Source: Marisalimonas sp016777705 (lineage in GTDB: Bacteria > Pseudomonadota > Alphaproteobacteria > Puniceispirillales > Marisalimonadaceae). Taken from it: a stretch of DNA of 64,000 nucleotides. Below, in pieces: positions 17,541 to 27,497 of the stretch. The position numbers were made by a program, and so were the translations under genes. Within the stretch, counting starts at the first letter, position 1. The number at the start of each line of letters is the position of its first letter. The stretch covers positions 1,736,001 through 1,800,000 of the forward strand of contig NZ_CP159808.1 in assembly GCF_047717795.1 (NCBI RefSeq), in the 5' to 3' direction. A model generated the notes under the pieces. The model was not told the DNA's origin. It saw nothing but the letters and a program-made list of their open reading frames with translations, and did not search any database.

Positions 17541-18803
17541 ATGAATATTTTAGTAGTTGGTGGCGGTGGCAGAGAACATGCGATAGCTCATTACTTATCT
17601 AAATCTCCATTAACAAAAAATCTTATTGTGGCACCTGGAAACCCAGGTATTAAAAAATTTGCAGAATGTTATCCCATATCAGTGGATGATATAGAAGGAC
17701 AATGCAAACTGGCTAAAGATAACAATATAGACCTCGTTTTTATTGGACCCGAAATACCTCTAGTTCTCGGATTAAAAGATAAGTTGTCTGAAATAGGAAT
17801 TAAAGCTTTTGGTCCATCTGCTAAAGCAGCTCAATTAGAAGGATCCAAAACCTTTTCTAGAAATTTCTGTAAAAGGAATAATATTCCACAACCTGATTTT
17901 ATATATTGTAATGATATAAAAACTGCAAAAGACCAAATAGAGCTATTGAATGGATACTGTGTTGTAAAAGCAGATGGTCTTGCTGCAGGCAAAGGAGTTG
18001 TTGTTTGTGATACAGTAGAAGAGGCTATATACGCATCTACTCAAATGTTAGAAAATAATAAGTTTGGAGATGCTGGTAAATCTATTTTAATTGAAGAAAG
18101 AATAACAGGTATTGAGGCAAGTATATTTGCAGTATCTGACGGGGATACTGCAATAATCTTAGGTACAGCTCAAGATCATAAAAGAGCATATGATAATGAT
18201 CAAGGGCCGAATACGGGAGGAATGGGCGCTATATCTCCCGCGCCTGCACTGAATGACAGTTTAAATCAAGAGATTTTTAATAAAATTATAATCCCAACCA
18301 TTAATGGAATGAAGTCAGATGGCATTGTTTATGAAGGAATTTTATACGCAGGCATAATGCTTACCAAAGATGGACCTAAAGTCATTGAGTTTAATTGTAG
18401 GTTTGGAGACCCTGAAACTCAAGTTGTTCTTCCTAGACTAGAAACAGATTTAGTCGAGATTGTTAAAAATACAGTCGACAAAAAACTCAACGGCATGAAA
18501 ATTGATCTGTTTGACAATACTGCAATTACAGTTGTACTAGCCAGCCAAGGTTATCCAGGAGATTTTAAAAAAGGTAGTGAACTACCGCTACTCAATAAAT
18601 ATGATCAAGAGACAAATATATCAATCTTTCATTCTGGAACCTCTGAAAATAATGAAAAAAAACTCATATCTAATGGTGGTAGAGTTTTATCAGTTACTGC
18701 TATTGGGCAAAACGTAAAAGAATGTAGAGATAAAGCTTATAAAACCATTGAAGATATAAATTGGGAAAAAGGTTTTTACAGAAAGGATATTGGTAAACTT
18801 TAG
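17541..18803 (+). CDS. purD: Phosphoribosylamine-glycine ligase PurD
   Basis: PurD (GAR synthetase) joins glycine to phosphoribosylamine with ATP in purine synthesis. The 420-residue protein starts MNILVVGGGGREHAI, so the ATG at 17541 is chosen and the open frame back to 17439 is left out. ATP-grasp blocks include GYCVVKADGLAAGKGVVVCD, DHKRAYDNDQGPNTGGMGA and the metal site EFNCRFGDPETQ. The stop overlaps the convergent tadA stop by four bases. Confidence 0.97.
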   Translation: MNILVVGGGGREHAIAHYLSKSPLTKNLIVAPGNPGIKKFAECYPISVDDIEGQCKLAKDNNIDLVFIGPEIPLVLGLKDKLSEIGIKAFGPSAKAAQLEGSKTFSRNFCKRNNIPQPDFIYCNDIKTAKDQIELLNGYCVVKADGLAAGKGVVVCDTVEEAIYASTQMLENNKFGDAGKSILIEERITGIEASIFAVSDGDTAIILGTAQDHKRAYDNDQGPNTGGMGAISPAPALNDSLNQEIFNKIIIPTINGMKSDGIVYEGILYAGIMLTKDGPKVIEFNCRFGDPETQVVLPRLETDLVEIVKNTVDKKLNGMKIDLFDNTAITVVLASQGYPGDFKKGSELPLLNKYDQETNISIFHSGTSENNEKKLISNGGRVLSVTAIGQNVKECRDKAYKTIEDINWEKGFYRKDIGKL

Positions 18804-19258
18804 TTAGATCTTAACTTACTAAAAAAATCTTTCAATAACAGTTCCGATTCATCTTGTAAAAAACCAGAATAAATTTCTATAGACCCATTAGCTTCATCTT
18901 TTTTAAGAACTTGAGGGCCATTTTCTATGGCACCTCCTTTTTTATCCTCTGCACCAAAATATAATCTTCTTATTCTAGTTTGTTTTATAATACCTGCGCA
19001 CATTATACATGGCTCTAACGTTACCCAAAGATCGTAAGTATTTAAAAATCTATTTCCAGTGATGTGAAGGACTTTTTCAATTACTAATTTTTCAGCATGA
19101 CAAGTTGAGTTATTATTAAGTTCTACTAAATTATGTGCTTTTGCAATTACCTCTCCCTTATCGTCAATTATTACAGCACCAACTGGAACCTCTTGTTTAT
19201 TTTTAGCTTTCATAGCTTCTTCTATAGCAATTCTCATATAATCAATTTGATAAGACAT
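18800..19258 (-). CDS. tadA: tRNA-specific adenosine deaminase TadA
   Basis: TadA deaminates A34 to inosine in the tRNA-Arg(ACG) anticodon. The zinc deaminase motifs are HAEKLVI (HAE, with the catalytic Glu) and PCIMCAGII (PCxxC). At 152 residues it is a normal length. It starts at the ATG at 19258, 62 bases from the divergent rluB-like gene. The identity is clear from the HAE/PCxxC pair and length; guanine deaminase is a less likely reading. Confidence 0.93.
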   Translation of the reverse strand: MSYQIDYMRIAIEEAMKAKNKQEVPVGAVIIDDKGEVIAKAHNLVELNNNSTCHAEKLVIEKVLHITGNRFLNTYDLWVTLEPCIMCAGIIKQTRIRRLYFGAEDKKGGAIENGPQVLKKDEANGSIEIYSGFLQDESELLLKDFFSKLRSN

Positions 19259-19320
19259 TAATTTAACCCTTAATCCTTAGAAATATTGCTAATAATTATT
19301 AAAAGCTATAATACAAAACT

Positions 19321-20148
19321 ATGAAAACATCTTTTAAAAAAAATAATTCTGAATTTTCTGAACAAAATAAAGAAAATCCAATGCCAGAAAATTTAAGGAC
19401 CAATTCGGAAAGAATAGCCAAGGTAATTGCTAGAGCTGGACTTTGTTCTAGAAGAGAGGCTGAACGATGGATTGTAAATGGACAAGTTAAACTTAATAAC
19501 AGAGTTTTAACTGAATGTGGAGTTAATGTAACTTCAAAAGATATCATTGAAGTAAATGGTCAGCCCTTACCATCTCAGACCATTACAAAATTATGGCTGT
19601 ATCACAAACAAAGAGGGCATTTAGTTACTAATCATGATCCTGAAGGTAGATTAACAATCTTTGAAGATCTAAAAAGTAAAATAGACACGCGACTAATTTC
19701 AGTGGGTCGTTTAGACATGGACTCAGAAGGACTTTTATTACTTACTAATGATGGTGACTTGGCAAGAAAGCTAGAGTTACCCTTAACTGGTTGGTTGCGT
19801 AAATACAGAGTTAGAGTTCACGGTTATGTGTTGGCAAAAGATTTAGAGCCTCTGAAAAATGGGATAACAGTTGACGGGATTAAATACGGCAGAATAGATG
19901 CCACATTAGATAGACAGCAAGGAAGTAACGCCTGGCTTACTTTAAGTTTTCGAGAAGGTAAAAATAGAGAAGTAAGAAAGGTTATGAACTATCTTGGCTA
20001 TAATGTTAACCGTCTAATAAGAATTTCTTTTGGCCCTTTTAATCTTAAAAATTTGTCTGCTGGTGAACTAGAAGAAATAAAAAGTAGAGTGTTGAACGAC
20101 CAATTAGGGTTATCAAAACTAAAAAAAATAAAACAAAAAAAAATATAA
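19321..20148 (+). CDS. rluB: 23S/16S rRNA pseudouridine synthase, RluB/RsuA family
   Basis: Isomerises a uridine in ribosomal RNA. The protein has an S4 RNA-binding domain near the N-terminus (IAKVIARAGLCSRREAERWI). The RsuA/RluB catalytic domain follows, with the Asp motif VGRLDMDSEGLLLLTNDG and the family's late block FREGKNREVRKVM. The 275 residues and the lysine-rich tail are usual for alphaproteobacterial RluB, though RluF/RluE cannot be fully excluded. rsmD follows after six bases, so the two rRNA modification genes form one unit. Confidence 0.9.
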   Translation: MKTSFKKNNSEFSEQNKENPMPENLRTNSERIAKVIARAGLCSRREAERWIVNGQVKLNNRVLTECGVNVTSKDIIEVNGQPLPSQTITKLWLYHKQRGHLVTNHDPEGRLTIFEDLKSKIDTRLISVGRLDMDSEGLLLLTNDGDLARKLELPLTGWLRKYRVRVHGYVLAKDLEPLKNGITVDGIKYGRIDATLDRQQGSNAWLTLSFREGKNREVRKVMNYLGYNVNRLIRISFGPFNLKNLSAGELEEIKSRVLNDQLGLSKLKKIKQKKI

Positions 20149-20154
20149 AAGACT

Positions 20155-20736
20155 ATGAGAATAATAAGTGGAAAATTTAGAGGGTTAAAACTTTACCCCC
20201 CACTTGACTCAAATACTAGACCTACATCTGATAGGTTAAAAGAATCTCTATTTTCAATCTTAGAATCTCATAAATACAATCTGAATTTAAGCACATCTAA
20301 AGTTCTTGATATTTGTAGTGGAACTGGAGCACTAGGAATTGAGGCAATATCAAGAGGTACTGAACTTGTATATTTAATTGAAAAAGACCCAAAGGCAATT
20401 CACGTAATTGAAAAAAATATTTCAAAATTAAAGATAAAAAATCAAAATAAAATTCAAATTAATTTAATAAAGGATGATGCAGTAAAGGCACTTAAGAAAA
20501 TAAGCACTATATTTAATATAATTTTTATAGATCCTCCTTATAATACATCGATTATTGAAGAGTGTTTAATTGGCTTAAAAGAATTAAACTTAATTAATAA
20601 TGACAGCTATATTTTTGCTGAAAGTAGTAAAAAAGAAAGTTTTCAAGTAGAAGGATATGAAGTATTTGATACTAAAGCATACGGTAAATCTAAATTAACG
20701 ATCTTAAGATTAATTAGATCAGGCTCTATTGAATAA
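20155..20736 (+). CDS. rsmD: 16S rRNA (guanine966-N2)-methyltransferase RsmD
   Basis: Methylates G966 of 16S rRNA on the assembled small subunit. The 193-residue protein begins with IISGKFRGLKLYPP and TRPTSDRLKESLFSIL. The SAM-binding motif is VLDICSGTGALGIEA and the catalytic motif is DPPYNT. It lies directly after the rluB-like gene, and its last 18 bases overlap the convergent mutL end. Confidence 0.95.
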   Translation: MRIISGKFRGLKLYPPLDSNTRPTSDRLKESLFSILESHKYNLNLSTSKVLDICSGTGALGIEAISRGTELVYLIEKDPKAIHVIEKNISKLKIKNQNKIQINLIKDDAVKALKKISTIFNIIFIDPPYNTSIIEECLIGLKELNLINNDSYIFAESSKKESFQVEGYEVFDTKAYGKSKLTILRLIRSGSIE

Positions 20737-22497
20737 CTTTTCAATATCTTTTAATGAAAGACTTATAGAAGTAGGCCTACCATGATTACATTGACCTGAA
20801 TTAGGAGTTATTTCCATTTCTCTTAGTAAATTATTCATTTCAGTTTCATTTAAAACTCGTCCTGACCGAACAGACCTGTGGCAAGCAATATTTCCTAATA
20901 TCAAGTCAACTTTGGCAAGATAGGACGATGGTAGACCAGCTGAGGATAAATCATCCCCTAAATCAATAATAATTTGTTTTATATCTGCGTGCCCAATTAG
21001 CGCCGGAATTTCTCTAACTATAACCATACCTGCACCGAAAGGTTCAATAACAAAACCTATTTCTGATAATAAATCTATATTTTCTATGATTAAAGCTAAT
21101 GGTATTGGCTGAAGATGTATTACTTCTGGAAGTAATAAAATTTGCTTTTCAATAGATTTATTTACTCGTGCAGACTTCATTTTTTCTAATACCAACCTCT
21201 CATGAGCTGCATGCTGATCTACTATCACAATACCATTTGAATTTCTTGAAATTATATAGTTTTTATTGAATTGCGCGAGAGCAACGCCCAAAGGAAAGTC
21301 ATCTTGTTGATCATTTGGCGCTGTTGGATTTTCTTCATTGATACTTTTGATAGATTTTATTGATGGAGAAAGTTTATTATTTTCAAAGAATGTTTGAGTT
21401 TCATTAACATAGTTTTCTATGTTTATGTTTTTGTATGGCTCAAACCGAGTTATTGCCTCTTTGGAAATATCACCTGTAGTTCGACTAAAGCTAGCATTTA
21501 ATTCACGGCTAATTGATCCAACTAATAAACTTCTTATCAAAGCATTATCTTGAAATCTAACCTCTGTTTTACCTGGATGAACATTTACATCTATAAACTC
21601 ACTGGGAACCTCTATAAATAGACAGAAAAGAGGAAATCTACCTTTTGGAAGTGTATCACGGTAAGCAGCTCTTATCGCACCTGATAAATTTCTATCTTGA
21701 ATACACCTCCCGTTTACAAATAAATATTGCTGATTATGATTTGATTTGTTCATAGTGGGCAGACTAATTAAACCATGTATCTTTGCGAATTTTTCTTCTT
21801 TAATAGGTTTGACATTATTTATTTTTATAGCTTCCTCTGTAAAATTCTGACCCATAACATTTGTTATTCTATTCAAAAATAAATCATCGGAATTGAGTTC
21901 TGGTTTAATATTTAATAATTCTCTACCATTTGCTTGAAATTTAAAGCCAATCTTTGGATTTGCCAAAGCTTGCTTTAATATCATTTGATTACAATAACCG
22001 CTTTCAACTTGAGAAGATTTCAAAAATTTCAATCGAGCAGGTGTTGCATAAAAAAGTTTTTTTACAGATATAATAGTCCCTGATTGTCTAGAAGAAGGAT
22101 AAATTTCTTTAACAGTACCTGCAATTACATCTAAAGACCAAGCCTCATCAGATTTTATAGATCTTGTTTGAATATTTAGCTCACTTACTGCAGCAATTGA
22201 AGGAAGAGCCTCTCCCCTAAAACCTAGATAATCTATCTTGATTAGATCATTTTTAGGTAACTTTGATGTGGCATGTCTTTCAACTGCCAAAGGGACATAT
22301 TTTTTTTCTATTCCAATTCCATTGTCAGATACTGATATTAAATTTTTACCACCATCTTCAATTAAAATGTTTATTTGAGTTGATTTAGCGTCAATGGCAT
22401 TTTCAATTAACTCTTTAAGTGCCGATGACGGTCTTTCAACAACTTCACCCGCCGCAATTTGATTAATAAGGTTATCCGGAAGTTTTCTGATTTCCAT
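20719..22497 (-). CDS. mutL: DNA mismatch repair protein MutL with endonuclease motif
   Basis: MutL links mismatch recognition by MutS to strand incision. The N-terminal GHKL ATPase shows IAAGEVVERPSSALKELIEN, DNGIGI and GFRGEALPSIAAVSEL. The C-terminal domain carries DQHAAHERLVLE, matching the metal-binding endonuclease motif DQHA(X)2E(X)4E, as well as ACHRSVR and CNHGRPTS. This indicates the self-incising form found in bacteria without MutH. The length of 592 residues is normal. Confidence 0.96.
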   Translation of the reverse strand: MEIRKLPDNLINQIAAGEVVERPSSALKELIENAIDAKSTQINILIEDGGKNLISVSDNGIGIEKKYVPLAVERHATSKLPKNDLIKIDYLGFRGEALPSIAAVSELNIQTRSIKSDEAWSLDVIAGTVKEIYPSSRQSGTIISVKKLFYATPARLKFLKSSQVESGYCNQMILKQALANPKIGFKFQANGRELLNIKPELNSDDLFLNRITNVMGQNFTEEAIKINNVKPIKEEKFAKIHGLISLPTMNKSNHNQQYLFVNGRCIQDRNLSGAIRAAYRDTLPKGRFPLFCLFIEVPSEFIDVNVHPGKTEVRFQDNALIRSLLVGSISRELNASFSRTTGDISKEAITRFEPYKNINIENYVNETQTFFENNKLSPSIKSIKSINEENPTAPNDQQDDFPLGVALAQFNKNYIISRNSNGIVIVDQHAAHERLVLEKMKSARVNKSIEKQILLLPEVIHLQPIPLALIIENIDLLSEIGFVIEPFGAGMVIVREIPALIGHADIKQIIIDLGDDLSSAGLPSSYLAKVDLILGNIACHRSVRSGRVLNETEMNNLLREMEITPNSGQCNHGRPTSISLSLKDIEKLFNRA

Positions 22498-22509
22498 TTA
22501 AAGTCTTTA

Positions 22510-23028
22510 TCATTTAATAACTATTGGTTTTCCAGAATTTATATCAAGAGCCGGAGTAGGGCTTGAATTTGGTTTTTCTCCTGATAACTTATTGTTTCTA
22601 AGTCTTAATGCTTCTTTTTTCCCATTCAAAACCGTTCCAGTCTTAGGAACATTACCAAACAAAATATCAATTCCCCTTCTTTCACTTAAGGAAACACCTA
22701 ATGTTTCTTCATCAACAATTTTTCTAATATCTTTTGGAATGTCTTTTGAAATAAATAACTCTTTAAAACTTGAGATATTATTTGTATCATTAATTTTTAT
22801 CTTTTCACTTAAACTAAAATTTTCTTTCACTAATGCGTTTTTATTTTTAAAAACTTCAGGGTCAATATTATATCCAGGTGGCACTAAAAGAGAGGGTGTG
22901 GTTGAAACTAAAAATTCATCTGGTATTACTTTTTCTTTTCCAACAGCTTTTCTAAAATCAGAACAACTTGAAATTGACATTATTAAAGGCAAAAAACAAA
23001 ATGACATTTTAAAAAATTTACTTTTCAT
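22510..23028 (-). CDS. DUF3035 lipoprotein
   Basis: An alphaproteobacterial lipoprotein of about 172 residues. It has a signal sequence with lipobox ISSC, placing it in the outer or inner membrane. The conserved DUF3035 block DEFLVSTTPSLLVPPGY is present. The start is set at the ATG at 23028 (MKSKFFKMSFC), because the longer frame back to 23082 lies inside lspA. It overlaps the end of lspA by 11 bases. Members of this family have been discussed as alphaproteobacterial partners of the outer-membrane assembly (BAM) machine, but that role is not shown here. Confidence 0.8.
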   Translation of the reverse strand: MKSKFFKMSFCFLPLIMSISSCSDFRKAVGKEKVIPDEFLVSTTPSLLVPPGYNIDPEVFKNKNALVKENFSLSEKIKINDTNNISSFKELFISKDIPKDIRKIVDEETLGVSLSERRGIDILFGNVPKTGTVLNGKKEALRLRNNKLSGEKPNSSPTPALDINSGKPIVIK

Positions 23029-23506
23029 AATAAGAACTCTCAGAAGTAAAAAATTGATTAAAGAGAAATAAACCTGCACCAATGAATATTACTGTATCAG
23101 CAAGATTGAACGCTGGCCAGTGTAAATCTTCAATATAAAAGTCAATAAAGTCAACAACTTTACCATAGATTATTCGGTCAATAGCGTTACCTATTGCTCC
23201 ACTAGCTATCAATATGAAGCCAAGAGATGAATATCTAGGTAACTTAAAAGAAGAGAGTATTAACCAAACACTGACCGAAAGCGCAAAAATTGTTAGCCCA
23301 TACCTACCAATTTGTCCTAAATCTTGTAAAAACCCAAACGAGATTCCACTATTCCAAACTGGTGTAAACGATAAAAATGATGTTAATTTAATTGAATTAT
23401 ATTCAATAAATAAGTTTTCTATTGCCCATGATTTTGTAAGATAATCTAACGCAACAAATATAATTAAAATTAATGTTAGATTAAATATTCCAAAGTTTTT
23501 TTTCAT
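23018..23506 (-). CDS. lspA: Lipoprotein signal peptidase LspA
   Basis: Signal peptidase II cleaves prolipoproteins in the inner membrane. The 162-residue form starting at the ATG at 23506 (MKKNFGIFNL) is chosen; the frame extends further up but only inside ileS. It has four membrane helices and the two catalytic Asp blocks GNAIDRIIYGKVVDFIDF and FNLADT. It follows ileS by four bases, the standard ileS-lspA pair, and is followed by a lipoprotein gene. Confidence 0.95.
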   Translation of the reverse strand: MKKNFGIFNLTLILIIFVALDYLTKSWAIENLFIEYNSIKLTSFLSFTPVWNSGISFGFLQDLGQIGRYGLTIFALSVSVWLILSSFKLPRYSSLGFILIASGAIGNAIDRIIYGKVVDFIDFYIEDLHWPAFNLADTVIFIGAGLFLFNQFFTSESSYYEK

Positions 23507-23510
23507 TAAA

Positions 23511-26279
23511 TTAACGCTTAACCACAATCGAACATCTGTTGCAAATTTCAACTTCATCTTTCACTTCTTTAACAACTTTCCAACATCTCAAACATTTTCC
23601 ACCAGAAGCAAGTTCAACTTCTACATTCATAGAGTTGTTTTCTAATTGATTATTCAAATTTACTTCTACATCAGAACAGATAAAAAGTTCAGGTAAGTCA
23701 ATGTCTTTTAGTTTTTCATGTACATTTTCATTAGCGCCGATAATTACCTTTGCCTGTAAGCTTGACCCTAACAAACCTTCTTTCCTTTTTTCTTCTATTG
23801 CAGTTGTAACAATTGATCTAAATTCTCTAATTTCAGACCATTTATTTCCTAACATTTCATTATACCAATTTACGTTTGACTTAAAATAGGTTTGAAGATG
23901 TACAGAATTTTCAGGATCTTTGTACCTGTTTTGCCATGCTTCTTCAGCTGTAAAACAAATAATTGGTGCCAACCAAGTTGTTAAAGATTTAAATAAAATA
24001 TCCATAACAGTTCTACATGCAAGTCTGTTTTTACCATTTAATTCATCGCAATATAAAGTGTCTTTACGTATATCAAAATAAAACGCAGATAAATCAATAG
24101 TACAAAAATTATGAATGTCTGTATAAATATCATGGAGATTGAAATTTTTCGTATTTTCTAGAATTTTGTTACTTAATTCAGAAACTCTATGCAATACCCA
24201 TTGTTCTAACTCAGGCATTTCATTAAAATCTATTTCTTCATTTCTCTCAAATCCATTAAGGGCACCTAAGAGATACCTCAATGTATTCCTTAACCTTCTA
24301 TAATGATCAGCATGCCTTACAAGAATTTCTTTACCAATTCTTAAATCATCATAATAATCAGAACCAACAACCCATAAACGTAAAATATCAGCTCCAAACT
24401 CATTAATCACCTTTTGAGGTGCTGTAATGTTTCCAAGGGATTTTGACATTTTACGTCCCTGTTGATCCAAAACAAAACCATGTGTTAACACAGCATCATA
24501 TGGAGCTCTTCCTCTTGTTCCACAGCTTTCTAACAAAGAAGAATGAAACCAACCTCTATGCTGATCAGTACCTTCTAAGTACAAAGAAGCTGGCCAAAAT
24601 AAATCGTCTCTATCTTCTAAAACAAAAGCGTGAGTAGAACCTGAGTCAAACCAAACATCAGCAATATCCATTACAGCTTCATAATCGTCAGGATTATATT
24701 TTGAACCTAGAAAATAGGATGATGGCTTTTGAAACCATGCATCCGCACCTTCAACTTTAAATGCTTGTACAATTTTATCAACAACGTCTTGATCCCTCAA
24801 AGGTTCTTGTGTTTTTTTATTTACAAAAATAGCTAGAGGCACACCCCATGCCCTTTGCCTTGATATACACCAATCCGGCCTATCTTCAATCATTTTGGTA
24901 AGTCGATTTTCTCCTTGTGAAGGGTAGAAGGTAGTTTCAGACAACGCCTTGAGGGCAGTATCTCTTAGATCATTTGTATTCATGGATATGAACCACTGTG
25001 GAGTTGTTCTAAAAACAAGCGGTGCCTTTGATCGCCAACTGTGAGGATAAGAATGTTGTAAAGTTCCTCTCCCAATTAAAGCACCATGCTCTGACATTAT
25101 ATCCGCAATTTTTTCATTATCTTTCAAAACTCGAAGACCACCTAAAAGAGGTAACTTATCGTCTAATATACCATTGTCTGAAACAGTTTCAGGTATTGGT
25201 AGATTATTTTTTTTACCCAACTCAAAATCGTCGGAACCATGTCCTGGAGCAATATGAACAAAGCCTGTACCTTGATCAGTTGTAACAAAATCAGCCTCTA
25301 ATAATAGGACCTCATGATCATAACCAAACTTATTTAATGGATGACCAAGAATAGATCCTTTTAAGTCATCACCCTTTAATTTATTTGAAACTTTATAATC
25401 AGATATCAACAATTCTTTTATGACTTCTTCTAACAAATCAGAAGCTATTAAAATTTTGTCACCTCTCTTTGCTAAAGAACTTTCTTCAACATCTGAAATA
25501 TCTAATAATGAATATTCTATATCTTTACCATAAGCAACAGCGCGATTGCCTGGCATTGTCCATGGAGTAGTTGTCCAGATTATAATTTCATGGCCAGTTA
25601 AATTATTATTTGGTGATTTTAAAATAGAAAATCTAGCAAATATAGTTGTACTAATGTGATCATGATATTCTATTTCAGCCTCAGCAAGTGCTGTTTTTTC
25701 AACCGGTGACCACATAACTGGCTTAACACCTCTATATAAACCACCATTCATAAGAAATTTACCAATTTCAGACATTATACGAGCTTCAGACTCATATTTC
25801 ATAGTAGAATAAGGTGCCTCCCAATCCCCATACACACCTAACCTCTGGAACTCTTCTGATTGAATATCCATCCATTTTTTTGCAAAGTCTCTACACTCTT
25901 TTCTAAACTCAACAACAGGGATATCGTCTTTACTCTTTTTCTTTTTTCTGTAGTTTTCTTCTATCTTCCATTCAATTGGCAACCCATGACAATCCCAGCC
26001 AGGTACGTAATTAGCATTTTTACCCAGCATAGATTGAGACCGATTAATTACATCTTTAATAATTTTATTTAATGCATGCCCTATGTGTAAGTTACCATTT
26101 GCATATGGAGGTCCGTCATGCAGTATAAACGGCTCTGAATTTTTTCTTTGTTCCCTTAATTTTTTGTATAAACCAATATCTTCCCATACTTTTAATATTT
26201 GAGGCTCTTTTGCAGGCAAGCCTGCTCGCATAGAAAAGTCTGTTTTTGGTAAGTAAACGGTATCTTTATAATCAGTCAT
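23511..26279 (-). CDS. ileS: Isoleucyl-tRNA synthetase
   Basis: Charges tRNA-Ile. This is a class I synthetase of 922 residues with the HIGH motif as DGPPYANGNLHIGHALNK and the KMSKS motif as GRKMSKSLGN. An editing domain with TTPWTMPGN lies between them. A C-terminal zinc site, CLRCWK with CNRC, matches the E. coli-type enzyme. It starts the ileS-lspA-DUF3035 run. Confidence 0.98.
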   Translation of the reverse strand: MTDYKDTVYLPKTDFSMRAGLPAKEPQILKVWEDIGLYKKLREQRKNSEPFILHDGPPYANGNLHIGHALNKIIKDVINRSQSMLGKNANYVPGWDCHGLPIEWKIEENYRKKKKSKDDIPVVEFRKECRDFAKKWMDIQSEEFQRLGVYGDWEAPYSTMKYESEARIMSEIGKFLMNGGLYRGVKPVMWSPVEKTALAEAEIEYHDHISTTIFARFSILKSPNNNLTGHEIIIWTTTPWTMPGNRAVAYGKDIEYSLLDISDVEESSLAKRGDKILIASDLLEEVIKELLISDYKVSNKLKGDDLKGSILGHPLNKFGYDHEVLLLEADFVTTDQGTGFVHIAPGHGSDDFELGKKNNLPIPETVSDNGILDDKLPLLGGLRVLKDNEKIADIMSEHGALIGRGTLQHSYPHSWRSKAPLVFRTTPQWFISMNTNDLRDTALKALSETTFYPSQGENRLTKMIEDRPDWCISRQRAWGVPLAIFVNKKTQEPLRDQDVVDKIVQAFKVEGADAWFQKPSSYFLGSKYNPDDYEAVMDIADVWFDSGSTHAFVLEDRDDLFWPASLYLEGTDQHRGWFHSSLLESCGTRGRAPYDAVLTHGFVLDQQGRKMSKSLGNITAPQKVINEFGADILRLWVVGSDYYDDLRIGKEILVRHADHYRRLRNTLRYLLGALNGFERNEEIDFNEMPELEQWVLHRVSELSNKILENTKNFNLHDIYTDIHNFCTIDLSAFYFDIRKDTLYCDELNGKNRLACRTVMDILFKSLTTWLAPIICFTAEEAWQNRYKDPENSVHLQTYFKSNVNWYNEMLGNKWSEIREFRSIVTTAIEEKRKEGLLGSSLQAKVIIGANENVHEKLKDIDLPELFICSDVEVNLNNQLENNSMNVEVELASGGKCLRCWKVVKEVKDEVEICNRCSIVVKR

Positions 26280-26364
26280 TTTTTTCTCTTTATTGATAAT
26301 AAAAACCTAATTTTTTTGATTTTTATAAAGTATTATTTTACATCTTATTAACTTGATATGTAAA

Positions 26365-27354
26365 TTATTTTAAACTATGAAATTTTTTTGCTTTTTGTGT
26401 ATCAATCACAATTTGTTTTTTTAGCTCCAATAAAGAGCTAAACTTTATCTCTGGTCTTAAAAATTTTAGAAGCTCTACCTTAATCCTTTTATTATAAAGA
26501 TTAATATCAACACCATGATTTTGAAAATCGATAACATGAGTTTCTATGTTAATATCATCGCCTGAAACAGTAGGTCTTTTACCTATATTTGAAATAGATG
26601 GCAACCAATCATTTGTTGTTTTATTTGTTTTGTGGTCAATAATTTTTAACTTTGTTACATAAACACCAAAAGGTGGCTTTAAAAAATAACCCATATCAAG
26701 ATTTGCTGTTGGAAAACCTAATTCTCTTCCCTGTTGCTTTCCTTTTTTAACAATGCCGGTAACGCACCAGTTTCTACCCAATAATGTATTTGCAGTTTCT
26801 AATTTTCCATTAGAAATAAGACCTCTTATAGATTGAGAGCTGATAACAGTTTTGTCTTTACCATCCAATGATTTAGTTTGTTCTAAATCTACAGTTATAA
26901 TCTCTAAGCCTATTGCTTGAGAAAATTCTTTAGAGTTTTGAATAGTGCCTTCTCTGTTTTTTCCAAATCTAAAATTAGCTCCTGCAAACATCTTTACCAC
27001 GTTAAGCTGTTGATACAGGATGTCTGAAAGAAATTCATTTGGCGTGCAATTTTTTAATGCTTCACTAAACTCTATTATAATTAAATATTCAACTCCAATT
27101 TTCGCTAGTTGATATTCTTTTTCTTGCCTATCTAAAAGTTTGAAGGAAGAGTTATTAAAGTTAAAAAAATCCCTTGGATGAGGATCAAAAGTAACCACTC
27201 CAAACGCTAAATCATTTTCATGGGCTTTTACTTTAGCAGCTTCTAATAATCTAACATGTCCCTTATGAACGCCATCAAAGTTACCAATAGCAATTGCAAT
27301 TTTTTTATCAATTACAGTTGGTTGATCACCGTGTTTCCATTTAATAATTTTCAT
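26365..27354 (-). CDS. ribF: Bifunctional riboflavin kinase/FAD synthetase RibF
   Basis: Converts riboflavin to FMN and FMN to FAD. The N-terminal adenylyltransferase domain has AIGNFDGVHKGHVRLL. The C-terminal kinase domain has GRELGFPTANLDM and the acidic NIETHVIDF block. At 329 residues it is slightly longer than average but complete. It lies upstream of ileS on the same strand with 85 bases between them. Confidence 0.95.
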   Translation of the reverse strand: MKIIKWKHGDQPTVIDKKIAIAIGNFDGVHKGHVRLLEAAKVKAHENDLAFGVVTFDPHPRDFFNFNNSSFKLLDRQEKEYQLAKIGVEYLIIIEFSEALKNCTPNEFLSDILYQQLNVVKMFAGANFRFGKNREGTIQNSKEFSQAIGLEIITVDLEQTKSLDGKDKTVISSQSIRGLISNGKLETANTLLGRNWCVTGIVKKGKQQGRELGFPTANLDMGYFLKPPFGVYVTKLKIIDHKTNKTTNDWLPSISNIGKRPTVSGDDINIETHVIDFQNHGVDINLYNKRIKVELLKFLRPEIKFSSLLELKKQIVIDTQKAKKFHSLK

Positions 27355-27497
27355 TAAAAACTTATAACCCTATTAAGAATTTTAACTCAAGCTGATTAAA
27401 AAATAATTTAGTAATATTTAAAATATATTATATGTTATATAAATTATAATTGTGTGAAATAATATCTTAAAAATAAAGTAACTACATAAAAAAAGTA

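Noticed and set aside
22592..23071. 159-residue frame opposite the DUF3035 gene
   Set aside because: It mirrors the lipoprotein gene and part of lspA, has no ribosome site and no recognisable motif.
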